Positions 1 to 6,156 of a DNA stretch of 6,756 nt are shown in pieces; within the stretch, counting starts at the first letter, position 1, and every line of letters starts with the position of its first letter. The notes beneath the pieces are model-generated. The model was not told the origin of the DNA, ran no database searches, and saw nothing but the letters and a program-made list of their open reading frames with translations. Source of the stretch: Thermoplasmata archaeon (GTDB lineage: Archaea; Thermoplasmatota; Thermoplasmata; Thermoplasmatales; Thermoplasmataceae); the NCBI GenBank assembly GCA_021797055.1, contig JAKAAI010000096.1, forward strand, positions 1-6,756. Direction: 5' to 3'. A program made the position numbers and the translations under genes.

Positions 1-802
1 CGATTCTTGACCAGAATATTCTCCCGGCCACTGCCCCTATGAGAAATATAGCAAGAGATATCTCAGCTATGATCACCAAAAAACCATTAGACACCATGAA
101 AAGTATCCAGAATGTCAGGCTTACCTGCTGCCCCCATGACAGCACGGTGCTGAACACACTAATTAAAAGTAAATCGTGGTTCCTTGCAGTTATCAGCATA
201 TCTGACAGATATTCTCTAAAATTAAGGCTGCCTGAATAGATCCGCTCTTTCTTCACGAGAATAAAGACGGTTGCAGTTGCTGCGAAAAGTAAAAAGAAAG
301 GCCATCTTATTCCGAAATATATTGCCAGAAGGGGGAGCAGGGAAACAGCAACCAGAGATCCTATCGGAACACCTGACTGCTTCAAACCCATCCTCCTCAT
401 ATGATCCGGGAAATATTTTTCCATAATCAGTGAATTTGTTGATGGGGTTATGCTTCCATAACCGAGTCCGATAAGAAAGAAACCAGACAGGATCATCTCA
501 TATGATACCGACAGTGCGCATATCAGTGAACCTATAGAAAGAAAAGCGAAAGATATCTTCACAGCCGAACGGCTTCCAAACCTGTCAACAAGTATGCCGG
601 TAAAGAAGTTTACAGTCAGGGATCCTATGAACACCACGCTTGTGATTATCCCGACCTGCTCTGCTGTGAGTGAATATGCATTTTTAATGAAGGCTGAGAG
701 TGGAGAATAGGATGAATCCGCAAAATTGCCTAGAATCGTAAATGCAAAGGCCTGAATAACAACAGGAACCGATATGGCACGTCTCTCATATCCACTATCC
801 AT
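1..802 (-). CDS. MFS transporter (partial, C-terminus outside window)
   Basis: I translated the minus strand from the ATG at 802 and the frame stays open to the window edge, giving about 267 residues with no stop. The protein is strongly hydrophobic, with about eight predicted membrane segments of the twelve usual for a major facilitator. The loop after the second segment has G69-x3-D73-R-F-G-S-R78, the MFS motif A signature. The hydrophilic stretch around residues 180-205 fits the central loop between the two six-helix halves. A GGGAG Shine-Dalgarno-like site (809-813, minus strand) sits six bases before the ATG and supports this start. The substrate cannot be told. The gene is divergent from the TrmB-type regulator at 1060, which is its likely regulator (inference from arrangement only). 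Confidence 0.85.
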   Translation of the reverse strand, partial: MDSGYERRAISVPVVIQAFAFTILGNFADSSYSPLSAFIKNAYSLTAEQVGIITSVVFIGSLTVNFFTGILVDRFGSRSAVKISFAFLSIGSLICALSVSYEMILSGFFLIGLGYGSITPSTNSLIMEKYFPDHMRRMGLKQSGVPIGSLVAVSLLPLLAIYFGIRWPFFLLFAATATVFILVKKERIYSGSLNFREYLSDMLITARNHDLLLISVFSTVLSWGQQVSLTFWILFMVSNGFLVIIAEISLAIFLIGAVAGRIFWSRI

Positions 803-847
803 GGATATCTCCCAGGAACATTATGTGATAAGGAAACCAGAAGGACA

Positions 848-858
848 TATCCAGGATA
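848..858. promoter_or_regulatory. 11-base palindrome between divergent MFS and TrmB genes (possible operator)
   Basis: TATCC-A-GGATA is a perfect palindrome around one central base. It lies about 45 bases upstream of the MFS start and about 200 upstream of the regulator start. GAAGGA at 840-845 and TCCTTC at 865-870 form a looser inverted repeat around it. Divergent transporter/regulator pairs often share such a site, but an 11-base palindrome can also occur by chance. The rest of the 803-1059 gap is AT-rich and shows no convincing gene. Confidence 0.25.
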
Positions 859-1031
859 ATGACATCCTTCAAGAAAATATTAACCGCGTTTTTCCTTTAA
901 TGTCTGGTAGTTGTGATTTTACCATAATTCAAATTAGATACAGCGCAAAATAATGATTTGAATGGATTCAGGTCAACAATTGCACGGTTATTAAAAGATA
1001 TTCAATATCCGGTATCGAAAATTAAAAAAGG

Positions 1032-1043
1032 TTCATATAAATA
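1032..1043 (+). promoter_or_regulatory. TATA-like box for the TrmB-type regulator
   Basis: TTCATATAAATA, preceded by the purine run AAAAAAGG that could serve as a BRE, is centred about 22 bases upstream of the ATG at 1060. An archaeal transcript from here would start at or within a few bases of that ATG. This is the main reason to reject the longer open frame beginning at 958, which would place the box inside the coding region. Confidence 0.5.
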
Positions 1044-1059
1044 CTGCCAATGTTGTACT

Positions 1060-1785
1060 ATGACACTAAACCCTGATCTCATGAACAGGACAACAGAGAT
1101 GCTCAAAATGCTCGGCCTATCATCCTACGAAGCTCAGGGATATGCCGCTCTCGTTTATCACGGCGTTGCCAATGCGGACACAGTTGCGGACACAGCCAAT
1201 ATCCCCAGGACATCCGCCTATAAGGTTATGGAATCACTTGTTTCAAAGGGTCTTGCGAAAGAGACTGAGGGCAGGCCAAGGATGTTCAAGCCTGAGGACA
1301 TGGATCTAGTCAAGAGAACATACGAAAAGAAGCTTAACGATCTCTTTCTGGACCTGAAAAGTCTGCAGGATCTCCTTCCTTCAAAGGGAGAACCTCAGCT
1401 GATATACACAATATACGGATCAGAAAAGGTAATGGATAAGCTGAAGGAGATGTTCAACCTTACAGAGAAGGAAATTTATGTCTGCACTCCAAGAGTCAGG
1501 GAGATAAGGACTGAACTTAAGAAGAACATTGAAAATGCCACTAAGCGTGGGATTAACGTGGTCTTTGTGGTCCCACCCAATAAGCGGGTGCCCGAGAACG
1601 TCACCGTATTCATGAAGGATGGCCTGATATCCACGGATGTTGTGAGTGATCAAAGAAGGGCTATGATCGCCGGCCCGGATCTTGATGCTTGCGGCTACTC
1701 AGACAACCCCGCACTTGCAATGCATGTGTATCAGTTCATTAACCTGCTTGTCAATTCCAATCCTCCAGGATCATCCGGTATATAG
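1060..1785 (+). CDS. Short TrmB-family transcriptional regulator
   Basis: The 241-residue protein starts with a winged helix-turn-helix (about residues 11-79). It contains the TrmB-like opening LGLSSYEAQGYAAL and a recognition-helix region IPRTSAYKVMESLVSKGLA. A charged, helical linker follows (about 82-106), then a TrmB/phospholipase-D-like segment starting at QLIYTIYGSEKV (113-124) and containing EIYVCTP. Classical TrmB regulators of sugar transport are about 340 residues long with a C-terminal sugar-binding domain. That domain appears to be missing, so this belongs to the short class and its ligand is unknown. The open frame extends back to 958, but those 34 residues match no part of the family and would span the TATA-like box. 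The gene is divergent from the MFS transporter, its most likely target (inference). Confidence 0.8.
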   Translation: MTLNPDLMNRTTEMLKMLGLSSYEAQGYAALVYHGVANADTVADTANIPRTSAYKVMESLVSKGLAKETEGRPRMFKPEDMDLVKRTYEKKLNDLFLDLKSLQDLLPSKGEPQLIYTIYGSEKVMDKLKEMFNLTEKEIYVCTPRVREIRTELKKNIENATKRGINVVFVVPPNKRVPENVTVFMKDGLISTDVVSDQRRAMIAGPDLDACGYSDNPALAMHVYQFINLLVNSNPPGSSGI

Positions 1786-1856
1786 CAGTCATTATGCAAT
1801 AGACGAGTGTAGAAACTTGCAAATGTAATTATTGACTGATAATATTCCGGGCATGA

Positions 1857-2711
1857 ATGAGCAGATTAACTGAGAGAAATCTTATTGGTGGGCACGTATC
1901 GACTGCGGGGGGCATATCCAAATCACCGGATCGGGCAGCTGTATTCGCTTTCAGGACATTCCAGATCTTTTCAAAGAATCAGATGCAGTGGAAGGCTAAA
2001 GCATTGCCAGATGATGAGGTAAAAGCCTTCAGGAATAACGTAAAGGCACACAAGCAGGAGAAACTTATGAGCCATGCATCTTACCTTCTGAACCTAGGCA
2101 GCAATTCACCTGAAATGCATGCTAAAGTTTCTGATGCATTGACAATCGAACTGCAGAGAGCAAATGCCCTTTCAATTGATTACCTGGTATTGCACCCAGG
2201 TTCATTCTCAGGTTCATCTGAAAATGTGGCGATGTCTCATATGTCAGAAATATTGAATACTGTGTTACCAGAATCGGAAAAGACAAAAATATTGATTGAG
2301 ACATCAGCTGGACAGGGGTCAACATTACCCTATAAATTTGAACAGATTGCGCAGATATTTGATCCGATCACTGAAAGGAAAAAAATTGGCGTATGCTTCG
2401 ATACATGTCACGTATTTGCTGCTGGGTACGATATAAAAAGCAAGAGTGGATATGAGGAAACAATTGACAATTTCAATTCATCAGTAGGGCTGCAATATCT
2501 GATGGGTTTCCACCTCAATGATTCCAAGAAGGAAATGGGAAGCAGGGTGGACAGACATGAACAGATCGGTTTCGGTCAGTTGGGAATAGAAGGCATTTCA
2601 AATTTTATAAATGATCCAAGGTTCTTTGGATTACCTATGGTTCTTGAAACACCAAAGGGTGAAGACGGTTATATGGCAGACCTCGCTGTTATAGAAAAAG
2701 CGATGAGGTGA
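1857..2711 (+). CDS. nfo: Endonuclease IV, AP endonuclease of base excision repair
   Basis: This family cleaves DNA 5' to abasic sites and clears blocked 3' ends in base excision repair, using three zinc ions in a TIM barrel. The 284 residues match family length. The conserved blocks appear in order: GGHVSTAGG (11-19), FSKNQMQW (38-45), HASYLLNLG, LHPGS, IETSAGQGS, VCFDTCHVFAAGYD, FHLNDSK, GSRVDRHEQIG and VLETP. All nine metal ligands known from the E. coli enzyme can be placed: H73, H113, E148, D182, H185, H219, D232, H234 and E264, so it should be active. The start gives the usual short lead before GGHVS. A weak TATA-like stretch (1825-1833) lies about 28 bases upstream, consistent with a leaderless mRNA. 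The stop lies just before the DUF1015 gene, so the two are probably cotranscribed. Confidence 0.95.
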   Translation: MSRLTERNLIGGHVSTAGGISKSPDRAAVFAFRTFQIFSKNQMQWKAKALPDDEVKAFRNNVKAHKQEKLMSHASYLLNLGSNSPEMHAKVSDALTIELQRANALSIDYLVLHPGSFSGSSENVAMSHMSEILNTVLPESEKTKILIETSAGQGSTLPYKFEQIAQIFDPITERKKIGVCFDTCHVFAAGYDIKSKSGYEETIDNFNSSVGLQYLMGFHLNDSKKEMGSRVDRHEQIGFGQLGIEGISNFINDPRFFGLPMVLETPKGEDGYMADLAVIEKAMR

Positions 2712-2712
2712 T
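2705..2712 (+). promoter_or_regulatory. Shine-Dalgarno site deciding the DUF1015 start
   Basis: GAGGTGAT is a near-complete complement to the archaeal 16S rRNA 3' end. It overlaps the last two nfo codons and stop, and lies four bases before the ATG at 2717. This favours ATG 2717 over the in-frame GTG at 2708, which is inside the site itself. It implies that the DUF1015 gene is translated from the nfo transcript. Confidence 0.75.
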
Positions 2713-2716
2713 AGAA

Positions 2717-3877
2717 ATGGAAGCGAAGGCATTTAAACCATATGTTTTCTCATCAACGGCCGATAAATTCTGGTCGCCTCCATTCGATGTTGTAACACCA
2801 GAGCAGGAAGCGGAGCTCAAGAAAAACAGTTTCAACATCACACATATTACACTGCCCCGCGGCCAGAATGGTATTGAAGACTCATCCAGAAAATTCGATG
2901 AATGGGTCCGGAATGGAGTTCTTTCTCAGGTCCAGAAAGACAGCATCATTCTCCTTGTCCAGGAATTCAACCATCATGGATCAGCAATGCAAAGATTAGG
3001 TGTAATTTTGCTTGTAAGAGTGAATCCGGATGATGGTTCAATAAAGCCACATGAGATGACATTCAGCGGACCTAAGAAGAACCGTGTAGATCTTATGAGC
3101 GCAACCGGTCTGCAGCCTGAACCTATATTCCTTGTTGTCCCCGAACCAGAGCTGCCCAAAGCAGTTGTGGATATAACTGGCACTATGGATCCATCCAGAA
3201 TATTCGAAGAGCCATCCAGCGTCATAAACAGATATTATATCGTGAAAGATGAAATGGATCTAAACAGGATTCTCTCCCTTCTGAAAAACAGGATTTCAAT
3301 AGTCGCTGACGGCCACCACAGACTAGGTGCTATAAGGGAGATAGCAGCAGCCAGGGGCGACGGGTGGAACTATGCGATGGCTTATGTCGTATCATCAGAG
3401 GACAGGGCCCTTCTAATAGGCGGTATTCACCGTGTTGTTAAGGCGAACATTGAGCCTGAAAGCATTCTAACCAGGTTACAGGAGTCATTCTCTGTGAAAA
3501 TGGAAGACAGGTGGGACGAAAAGAGTATATGCATTGTCACACGTAAAGGATATATTAATCTCTCTGTGCCGAGTGAAGCGAAACCAGATCTGAAACAAAG
3601 AATGGTTGAAGATCCGGGCGCTTTCATTCGAGAAGAGATACTGAAAAAAGCATGTTTTCTTGATGATAGTTCCATTGAAAAATCAGTTCTTTATCTGCAT
3701 GATATTGAATATGTTAAAAATATGGTTGAAAGTGGTAAGGCATCCTTCGCCGTCCTGATGCCAGACTGGGATAAGGACAGATTTGTAGAAATAGTCAGCT
3801 CCGGTAAGAAATTAAGTCAGAAATCAACATTCTTCTATCCGAAGCCTCCTTCGGGTATTGCTATATACAGGCCTTAA
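2717..3877 (+). CDS. DUF1015 family protein, possible ParB/Srx-fold kinase relative
   Basis: The 386-residue product carries the marks of the DUF1015 family. These are PPFDVVTP near the N-terminus (21-28), PHEMTFSGPKKNR in the middle (about 111-123) and ADGHHR (197-202), followed by LGAIREIAAARG. The family has no firmly assigned reaction that I can state. The DGHHR motif resembles the DG(H/N)HR-type motif of ParB/sulfiredoxin-fold proteins, a fold that includes archaeal and bacterial free-serine kinases. A nucleotide-dependent activity is therefore possible (inference). No signal peptide or membrane segment is seen, so it should be cytoplasmic. The ATG at 2717 is chosen because of the Shine-Dalgarno site at 2705-2712. 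The alternative is GTG 2708, three residues longer. It follows nfo in an apparent operon, and its stop lies three bases before the tRNA-Thr gene. Confidence 0.85.
   Translation: MEAKAFKPYVFSSTADKFWSPPFDVVTPEQEAELKKNSFNITHITLPRGQNGIEDSSRKFDEWVRNGVLSQVQKDSIILLVQEFNHHGSAMQRLGVILLVRVNPDDGSIKPHEMTFSGPKKNRVDLMSATGLQPEPIFLVVPEPELPKAVVDITGTMDPSRIFEEPSSVINRYYIVKDEMDLNRILSLLKNRISIVADGHHRLGAIREIAAARGDGWNYAMAYVVSSEDRALLIGGIHRVVKANIEPESILTRLQESFSVKMEDRWDEKSICIVTRKGYINLSVPSEAKPDLKQRMVEDPGAFIREEILKKACFLDDSSIEKSVLYLHDIEYVKNMVESGKASFAVLMPDWDKDRFVEIVSSGKKLSQKSTFFYPKPPSGIAIYRP
3839..3854 (+). repeat. Perfect 6-bp hairpin at the end of the DUF1015 coding region
   Basis: CCGAAG (3839-3844) and CTTCGG (3849-3854) form a perfect stem with a four-base CCTC loop. 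It ends 26 bases before the tRNA. It could affect 3' processing or transcription into the tRNA, or be a chance result of codon choice. No T-run follows, so a terminator is not claimed. Confidence 0.35.
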
Positions 3878-3880
3878 GTT

Positions 3881-3953
3881 GCCGCTGTAGCTCAGCAGGT
3901 AGAGCAGCTGATTCGTAATCAGCAGGTCGGGGGTTCGATTCCCTCCAGCGGCT
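3881..3953 (+). tRNA. tRNA-Thr (anticodon CGU)
   Basis: A complete cloverleaf can be folded by eye. The 7-bp acceptor stem is GCCGCTG with CAGCGGC (3946-3952). The 4-bp D-stem is GCTC/GAGC and the 5-bp anticodon stem is GCTGA/TCAGC (3907-3911, 3919-3923). The anticodon loop TTCGTAA holds CGT at 3914-3916, reading ACG codons for threonine. The variable loop is AGGTC. The T-stem GGGGG/CCCTC closes a TTCGATT loop. Position 73 is T, and no CCA is encoded or intron seen. It begins three bases after the DUF1015 stop. The only TATA-like element nearby, CTATATA (3861-3867), is too close to give a normal start at 3881, so it may be cotranscribed with the upstream operon or use a promoter inside the coding region. 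Its 3' half is repeated at 5010-5052 and 6157-6196. Confidence 0.95.
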
Positions 3954-4130
3954 TATTATTGATAATAGTGGTTTTCTAACAGATTCAATGCGGTTATTTT
4001 TGTTGTGATTCAAGATTTTACTTTCCTGTGAGTTCACACATGCGATACCATTCATTTCTTCACTATTTTCAAGCAAATCTCATCATAACACCAACGTGAT
4101 TCTTTCCCCACCTAATTATACACAATTATA

Positions 4131-4164
4131 CCTGAAGTGATACAAGGAAATTATCAACTTCAGG
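4131..4164 (-). terminator. Hairpin after the GNAT gene, candidate terminator
   Basis: CCTGAAGT (4131-4138) and ACTTCAGG (4157-4164) pair perfectly. The stem continues with GATA/TATC across one bulged base, leaving a nine-base loop. It begins ten bases beyond the acetyltransferase stop on the minus strand and is followed on that strand by an AT-rich tract with a repeated GTATAATT (direct repeat AATTATAC at 4114-4121 and 4124-4131, plus strand). The position suits transcription termination or 3'-end protection. There is no strong T-run. The rest of 3954-4130 is AT-rich with no gene seen. Confidence 0.45.
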
Positions 4165-4173
4165 CGTATTGTT

Positions 4174-4752
4174 TTACTGGACTGCCTTATTTTCCCGGTA
4201 CTTTATCAAATCAAGTTTCCATACATTGCATCGCAATAATTTCCCACTCTCGCGCGGATATTCATAGTCCATCTCTTCGATTACTGTGAATCCGAGTTTC
4301 TTGCTTATTGCGTTTGAGGCCTCATTGGTCACAGAAGGATATGCGAAAACAGAATCTATGTTTAATGTTGCCAATTGGTCTATCAATATTCTCATTGCAG
4401 CAGTTGCTATTCCCTTTCCCTGGAATTCAGGAATAACAAACCAGCCTGTTTCCCATCCCTTCTCTCCATTCCACTCTGTTTCCCAATACCCCGTATGACC
4501 AACGGGTACTGAACCACTATCAACTGTAATTGTGTACATGCAGCCGGCAATGGGGTCTATGGACATTCTTACGTATTCCTCATGACGTCTCTCGAGTCTC
4601 TCATGATTTTCCGGCCCGTTGAGATGAATCATCTGGGATGGATCCCCGAGAGTCTTCTCGAGAACTAACATATCATCATCTGAATATGGCCTTATTTTAA
4701 TATCAAAAATCTTTGACACATTTTTGTCCATCTTTACTATGGTTGCTCCCAT
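4174..4752 (-). CDS. GNAT-family N-acetyltransferase
   Basis: The 192-residue protein has a single GNAT fold of the kind that transfers acetyl from acetyl-CoA to an amine. The acetyl-CoA binding motif A is clear as WFVIPEFQGKGIATAAM (104-120), with the Q111-x-x-G114-x-A116 signature. It is followed by NEASNAISKKLGF (143-155), the usual motif B helix ending in GF. The order resembles RimJ/RimL-like small-molecule or protein acetyltransferases, but the substrate cannot be told. Residues 86-103 are unusually rich in Trp and Glu. ATG 4752 is chosen because a TATA-like box lies about 28 bases upstream. ATG at 4731 (residue 8) is the alternative. The gene is the only one between two tRNA-Thr 3' copies. 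No antitoxin-like partner is present, so it is not read as a GNAT toxin. Confidence 0.85.
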   Translation of the reverse strand: MGATIVKMDKNVSKIFDIKIRPYSDDDMLVLEKTLGDPSQMIHLNGPENHERLERRHEEYVRMSIDPIAGCMYTITVDSGSVPVGHTGYWETEWNGEKGWETGWFVIPEFQGKGIATAAMRILIDQLATLNIDSVFAYPSVTNEASNAISKKLGFTVIEEMDYEYPRESGKLLRCNVWKLDLIKYRENKAVQ

Positions 4753-4775
4753 TATTTATATATTTTGTACAACTA

Positions 4776-4785
4776 CTTAAATATT
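4776..4785 (-). promoter_or_regulatory. TATA-like box for the GNAT gene
   Basis: On the minus strand AATATTTAAG is centred about 28 bases before the ATG at 4752, so transcription would start within a few bases of the start codon and give a leaderless mRNA. No ribosome binding site is visible, which agrees. The remaining 4786-5009 stretch is AT-rich and holds no gene that I can support. Confidence 0.45.
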
Positions 4786-5009
4786 CCCACTTACTTTATT
4801 ATTATGGAAAGAGTTGTATTTTTCCAATTTTAAAACTGGGCATTTGATGGATAAAGAGACTTTCATAGAAACCAATAAATATTAAGAAAGTTCAATGGAA
4901 GTGTTGGCCTGGATTTCATTCATCAAAACTTATAATTATTTATGTCTTAAGAACTTGGTAAAGATTTCTGGGAAATGGACATTTATTCGCCCCCTTTTCT
5001 GCTGTCATA

Positions 5010-5052
5010 TGTAGTCAGCAGGTCGGGGGTTCAAATCCCTCCAGCGGCTTAT
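5010..5052 (+). repeat. tRNA-Thr 3'-half, second copy (candidate att site)
   Basis: Positions 5011-5052 match 3915-3956 of the intact tRNA locus with three differences in 42 bases. Similarity starts at the anticodon and runs through the T-arm, the acceptor 3' strand CAGCGGC and four bases beyond. The T-loop reads TTCAAAT instead of TTCGATT, and the stem flank reads TAGTC instead of TAATC. No 5' half (acceptor 5' strand or D-arm) precedes it, so it is not a tRNA gene. The T at 5010 would make the anticodon TGT, so it may derive from a different threonine tRNA. This is the usual appearance of an att site left by integration. Confidence 0.85.
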
Positions 5053-5390
5053 CTTAGAGAAAATAAAGTTTTTAGACTGAGATGATTGATTTCCTCCCTG
5101 CGGTGAACTCTTACTGGTCCACCTCCTGTAAATACCTTTGATGAGATGTTGAGCTTCTAAATAACACCACTCTGTGATTTCCTGAAAAGACATATTACGT
5201 ATTATTGTCACCGGTGAACGTCATTACTATGATGCTGCATCTGCTTAAGCCCTGTGATAGGGAATTACCCCTTATCCTCACATGGAATTTGAATTCATTA
5301 ATGGAGATTCCAACTCAAGTAAGCACTTTTATGCTAGTTACTAAAACAAGTGAAATCAATGCAGATTCAAATCACCGAGAAGGCAGCAAA

Positions 5391-5400
5391 GATTTATAGA
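5391..5400 (+). promoter_or_regulatory. TATA-like box of the vapBC1 operon
   Basis: GATTTATAGA is centred about 31 bases before the vapB1 ATG at 5427. Transcription would begin near 5421-5424, inside the right arm of the adjacent inverted repeat, giving a near-leaderless mRNA. Confidence 0.45.
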
Positions 5401-5426
5401 ATGTAGATATGTATGTGTATCTACAT
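5401..5426. promoter_or_regulatory. Inverted repeat before vapB1, probable autoregulatory operator
   Basis: ATGTAGATA (5401-5409) and TATCTACAT (5418-5426) are perfect 9-base inverted repeats separated by eight bases. They lie between the TATA-like box and the ATG and cover the expected transcription start. Type II antitoxins, alone or with their toxin, normally repress their own operon by binding such palindromes, so this is the expected site for VapB1/VapBC1. The function is inferred from position and symmetry. Confidence 0.6.
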
Positions 5427-5642
5427 ATGTCAACTAAAAACATTGCGCTCAGAGAAGACGTATACAAAAAATTGAAAGAGGTAAAAGCGCCAGACGAGAG
5501 CTTTAGTGATGCAATAGAAGAGTTGTTGAAGAGAAAGGGAAGTCTCTTGCCTCTTTGGGGCTCATTATCTAAATCTGAGGCTTTGGACCTGATTGAGACC
5601 GACTTAAAGGCAATTAGAAATGGAGCCAAGATTAGGGTATGA
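5427..5642 (+). CDS. vapB: VapB antitoxin, DUF217 type
   Basis: The 71-residue protein opens with MSTKNIALREDVYKKLKEVK, then ESFSDAIEELLKRK. This is the N-terminal DNA-binding pattern of the archaeal DUF217/VapB antitoxins. The C-terminal part (about 38-71) should wrap and inhibit the toxin. An upstream in-frame ATG at 5409 would add six residues (MYVYLH) but lies inside the inverted repeat. The ATG at 5427 starts right after the repeat and fits family length, so it is preferred. The stop overlaps the vapC start as ATGA (5639-5642), a typical translationally coupled toxin-antitoxin junction. It should repress its own operon through the repeat at 5401-5426. Confidence 0.85.
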   Translation: MSTKNIALREDVYKKLKEVKAPDESFSDAIEELLKRKGSLLPLWGSLSKSEALDLIETDLKAIRNGAKIRV

Positions 5643-6040
5643 TTCTTTTCGACACTTCAGCCATAATAGATTTCCTAAAAGGTGGAGTGAAAACCAAGTC
5701 TATTGTTGAGGAAATAGAGACTAATCGAGAGAGCGTATACACTACAGTAATTTCTCAATATGAACTACTTACCCCTGTATATCACAAGAGAATGAAACCC
5801 GAGGAGAGGAATATTAGAGCTTTTCTCAGACGATCTATTGTATTTCCACTTGATCAGAATTCTGCGGAAAAGGCATCTCGCATAATGGGAAGTCTGTATA
5901 AGCTTGGTCTTCCAATTAATGCACTTGATACCATGATAGCTGGCATTGCAATCGAAACAGGAACAGATAAAATAGCTACACTTGATCGAGATTTTATGCA
6001 GATTGCAAAGGTTACTGACCTTGACATGATAATAATATGA
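5639..6040 (+). CDS. vapC: VapC toxin, PIN-domain ribonuclease
   Basis: The 133-residue protein is a complete PIN domain of usual VapC length. It opens with MILFDTSAIIDFLKG. The acidic metal-binding residues are all present: D5, E42 (SQYELL), D97 (NALDTMIAGIA) and D116 (ATLDRDF). VapC toxins are Mg-dependent RNases that cleave tRNA or rRNA when not held by VapB. It starts within the vapB1 stop (four-base overlap). The catalytic set looks intact, so the toxin is probably active and must be neutralised by the upstream VapB. It lies between two tRNA-Thr 3' copies, suggesting a role in keeping this unit in the chromosome (inference). Confidence 0.92.
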   Translation: MILFDTSAIIDFLKGGVKTKSIVEEIETNRESVYTTVISQYELLTPVYHKRMKPEERNIRAFLRRSIVFPLDQNSAEKASRIMGSLYKLGLPINALDTMIAGIAIETGTDKIATLDRDFMQIAKVTDLDMIII

Positions 6041-6076
6041 AACTTCAGCTGGAGTAACCTTATGTGTTATTACTAA

Positions 6077-6101
6077 ATCCTGAATCTGAACCTTTCAGGA
6101 T
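6077..6101 (+). terminator. Hairpin after vapC1, candidate terminator
   Basis: ATCCTGAA (6077-6084) and TTCAGGAT (6094-6101) form a perfect 8-bp stem with a nine-base loop, 36 bases after the vapC1 stop. It lacks a T-run on the plus strand. The core CCTGAA/TTCAGG and loop length match the hairpin after the GNAT gene in unit 1. Confidence 0.4.
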
Positions 6102-6156
6102 ATAAAAAATCTCCAAATAAATCAATTTCTCTTCTCTAAAGACGCATATGTTTGTA

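Larger units (their letters stand above)
3915..5010. mobile_element. tRNA-Thr-delimited unit 1 (GNAT cargo), 1096 bp
   Basis: This unit is bounded by the 3' half of the intact tRNA-Thr on the left and a second copy of that half from 5010 on the right, as left by integration at a tRNA gene 3' end. Inside are one minus-strand acetyltransferase gene, its promoter and a hairpin beyond its stop. No integrase, transposase or replication gene is present. The exact crossover point is unknown, and I set the borders at the middle base of the anticodon. It may be a non-autonomous element or the remnant of a larger one. Confidence 0.55.

Noticed and set aside
39..239. Plus-strand open frame of 66 codons
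   Set aside because: It is a shadow of the minus-strand MFS transporter gene, whose frame is continuous and has clear membrane segments and motif A.
958..1059. 34-residue N-terminal extension of the TrmB-type regulator
   Set aside because: It spans the TATA-like box at 1032-1043, matches no part of the family, and the downstream ATG at 1060 gives a normal winged-helix start.
2708..2716. GTG start of the DUF1015 gene
   Set aside because: The GTG lies within the GAGGTGAT ribosome binding site that is correctly spaced for ATG 2717.
3861..4076. Minus-strand open frame of 71 codons
   Set aside because: Its core (RWRESNPRPADYESAALPAELQ region) is the well-known false peptide produced by translating the antisense strand of a tRNA gene.
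4174..4752. GNAT protein as a TacT-like toxin
   Set aside because: Such toxins are paired with an adjacent ribbon-helix-helix antitoxin, and none flanks this gene within its unit.
5005..5211. Minus-strand open frame of 68 codons
   Set aside because: Its end (RWRDLNPRPADY) is the same false peptide from the antisense of the tRNA 3' copy; the remaining N-terminal part matches no family I recognise.
5205..5399. Plus-strand open frame of 64 codons before vapB1
   Set aside because: No recognisable family pattern, no ribosome binding site, and it runs through the vapB1 promoter region.
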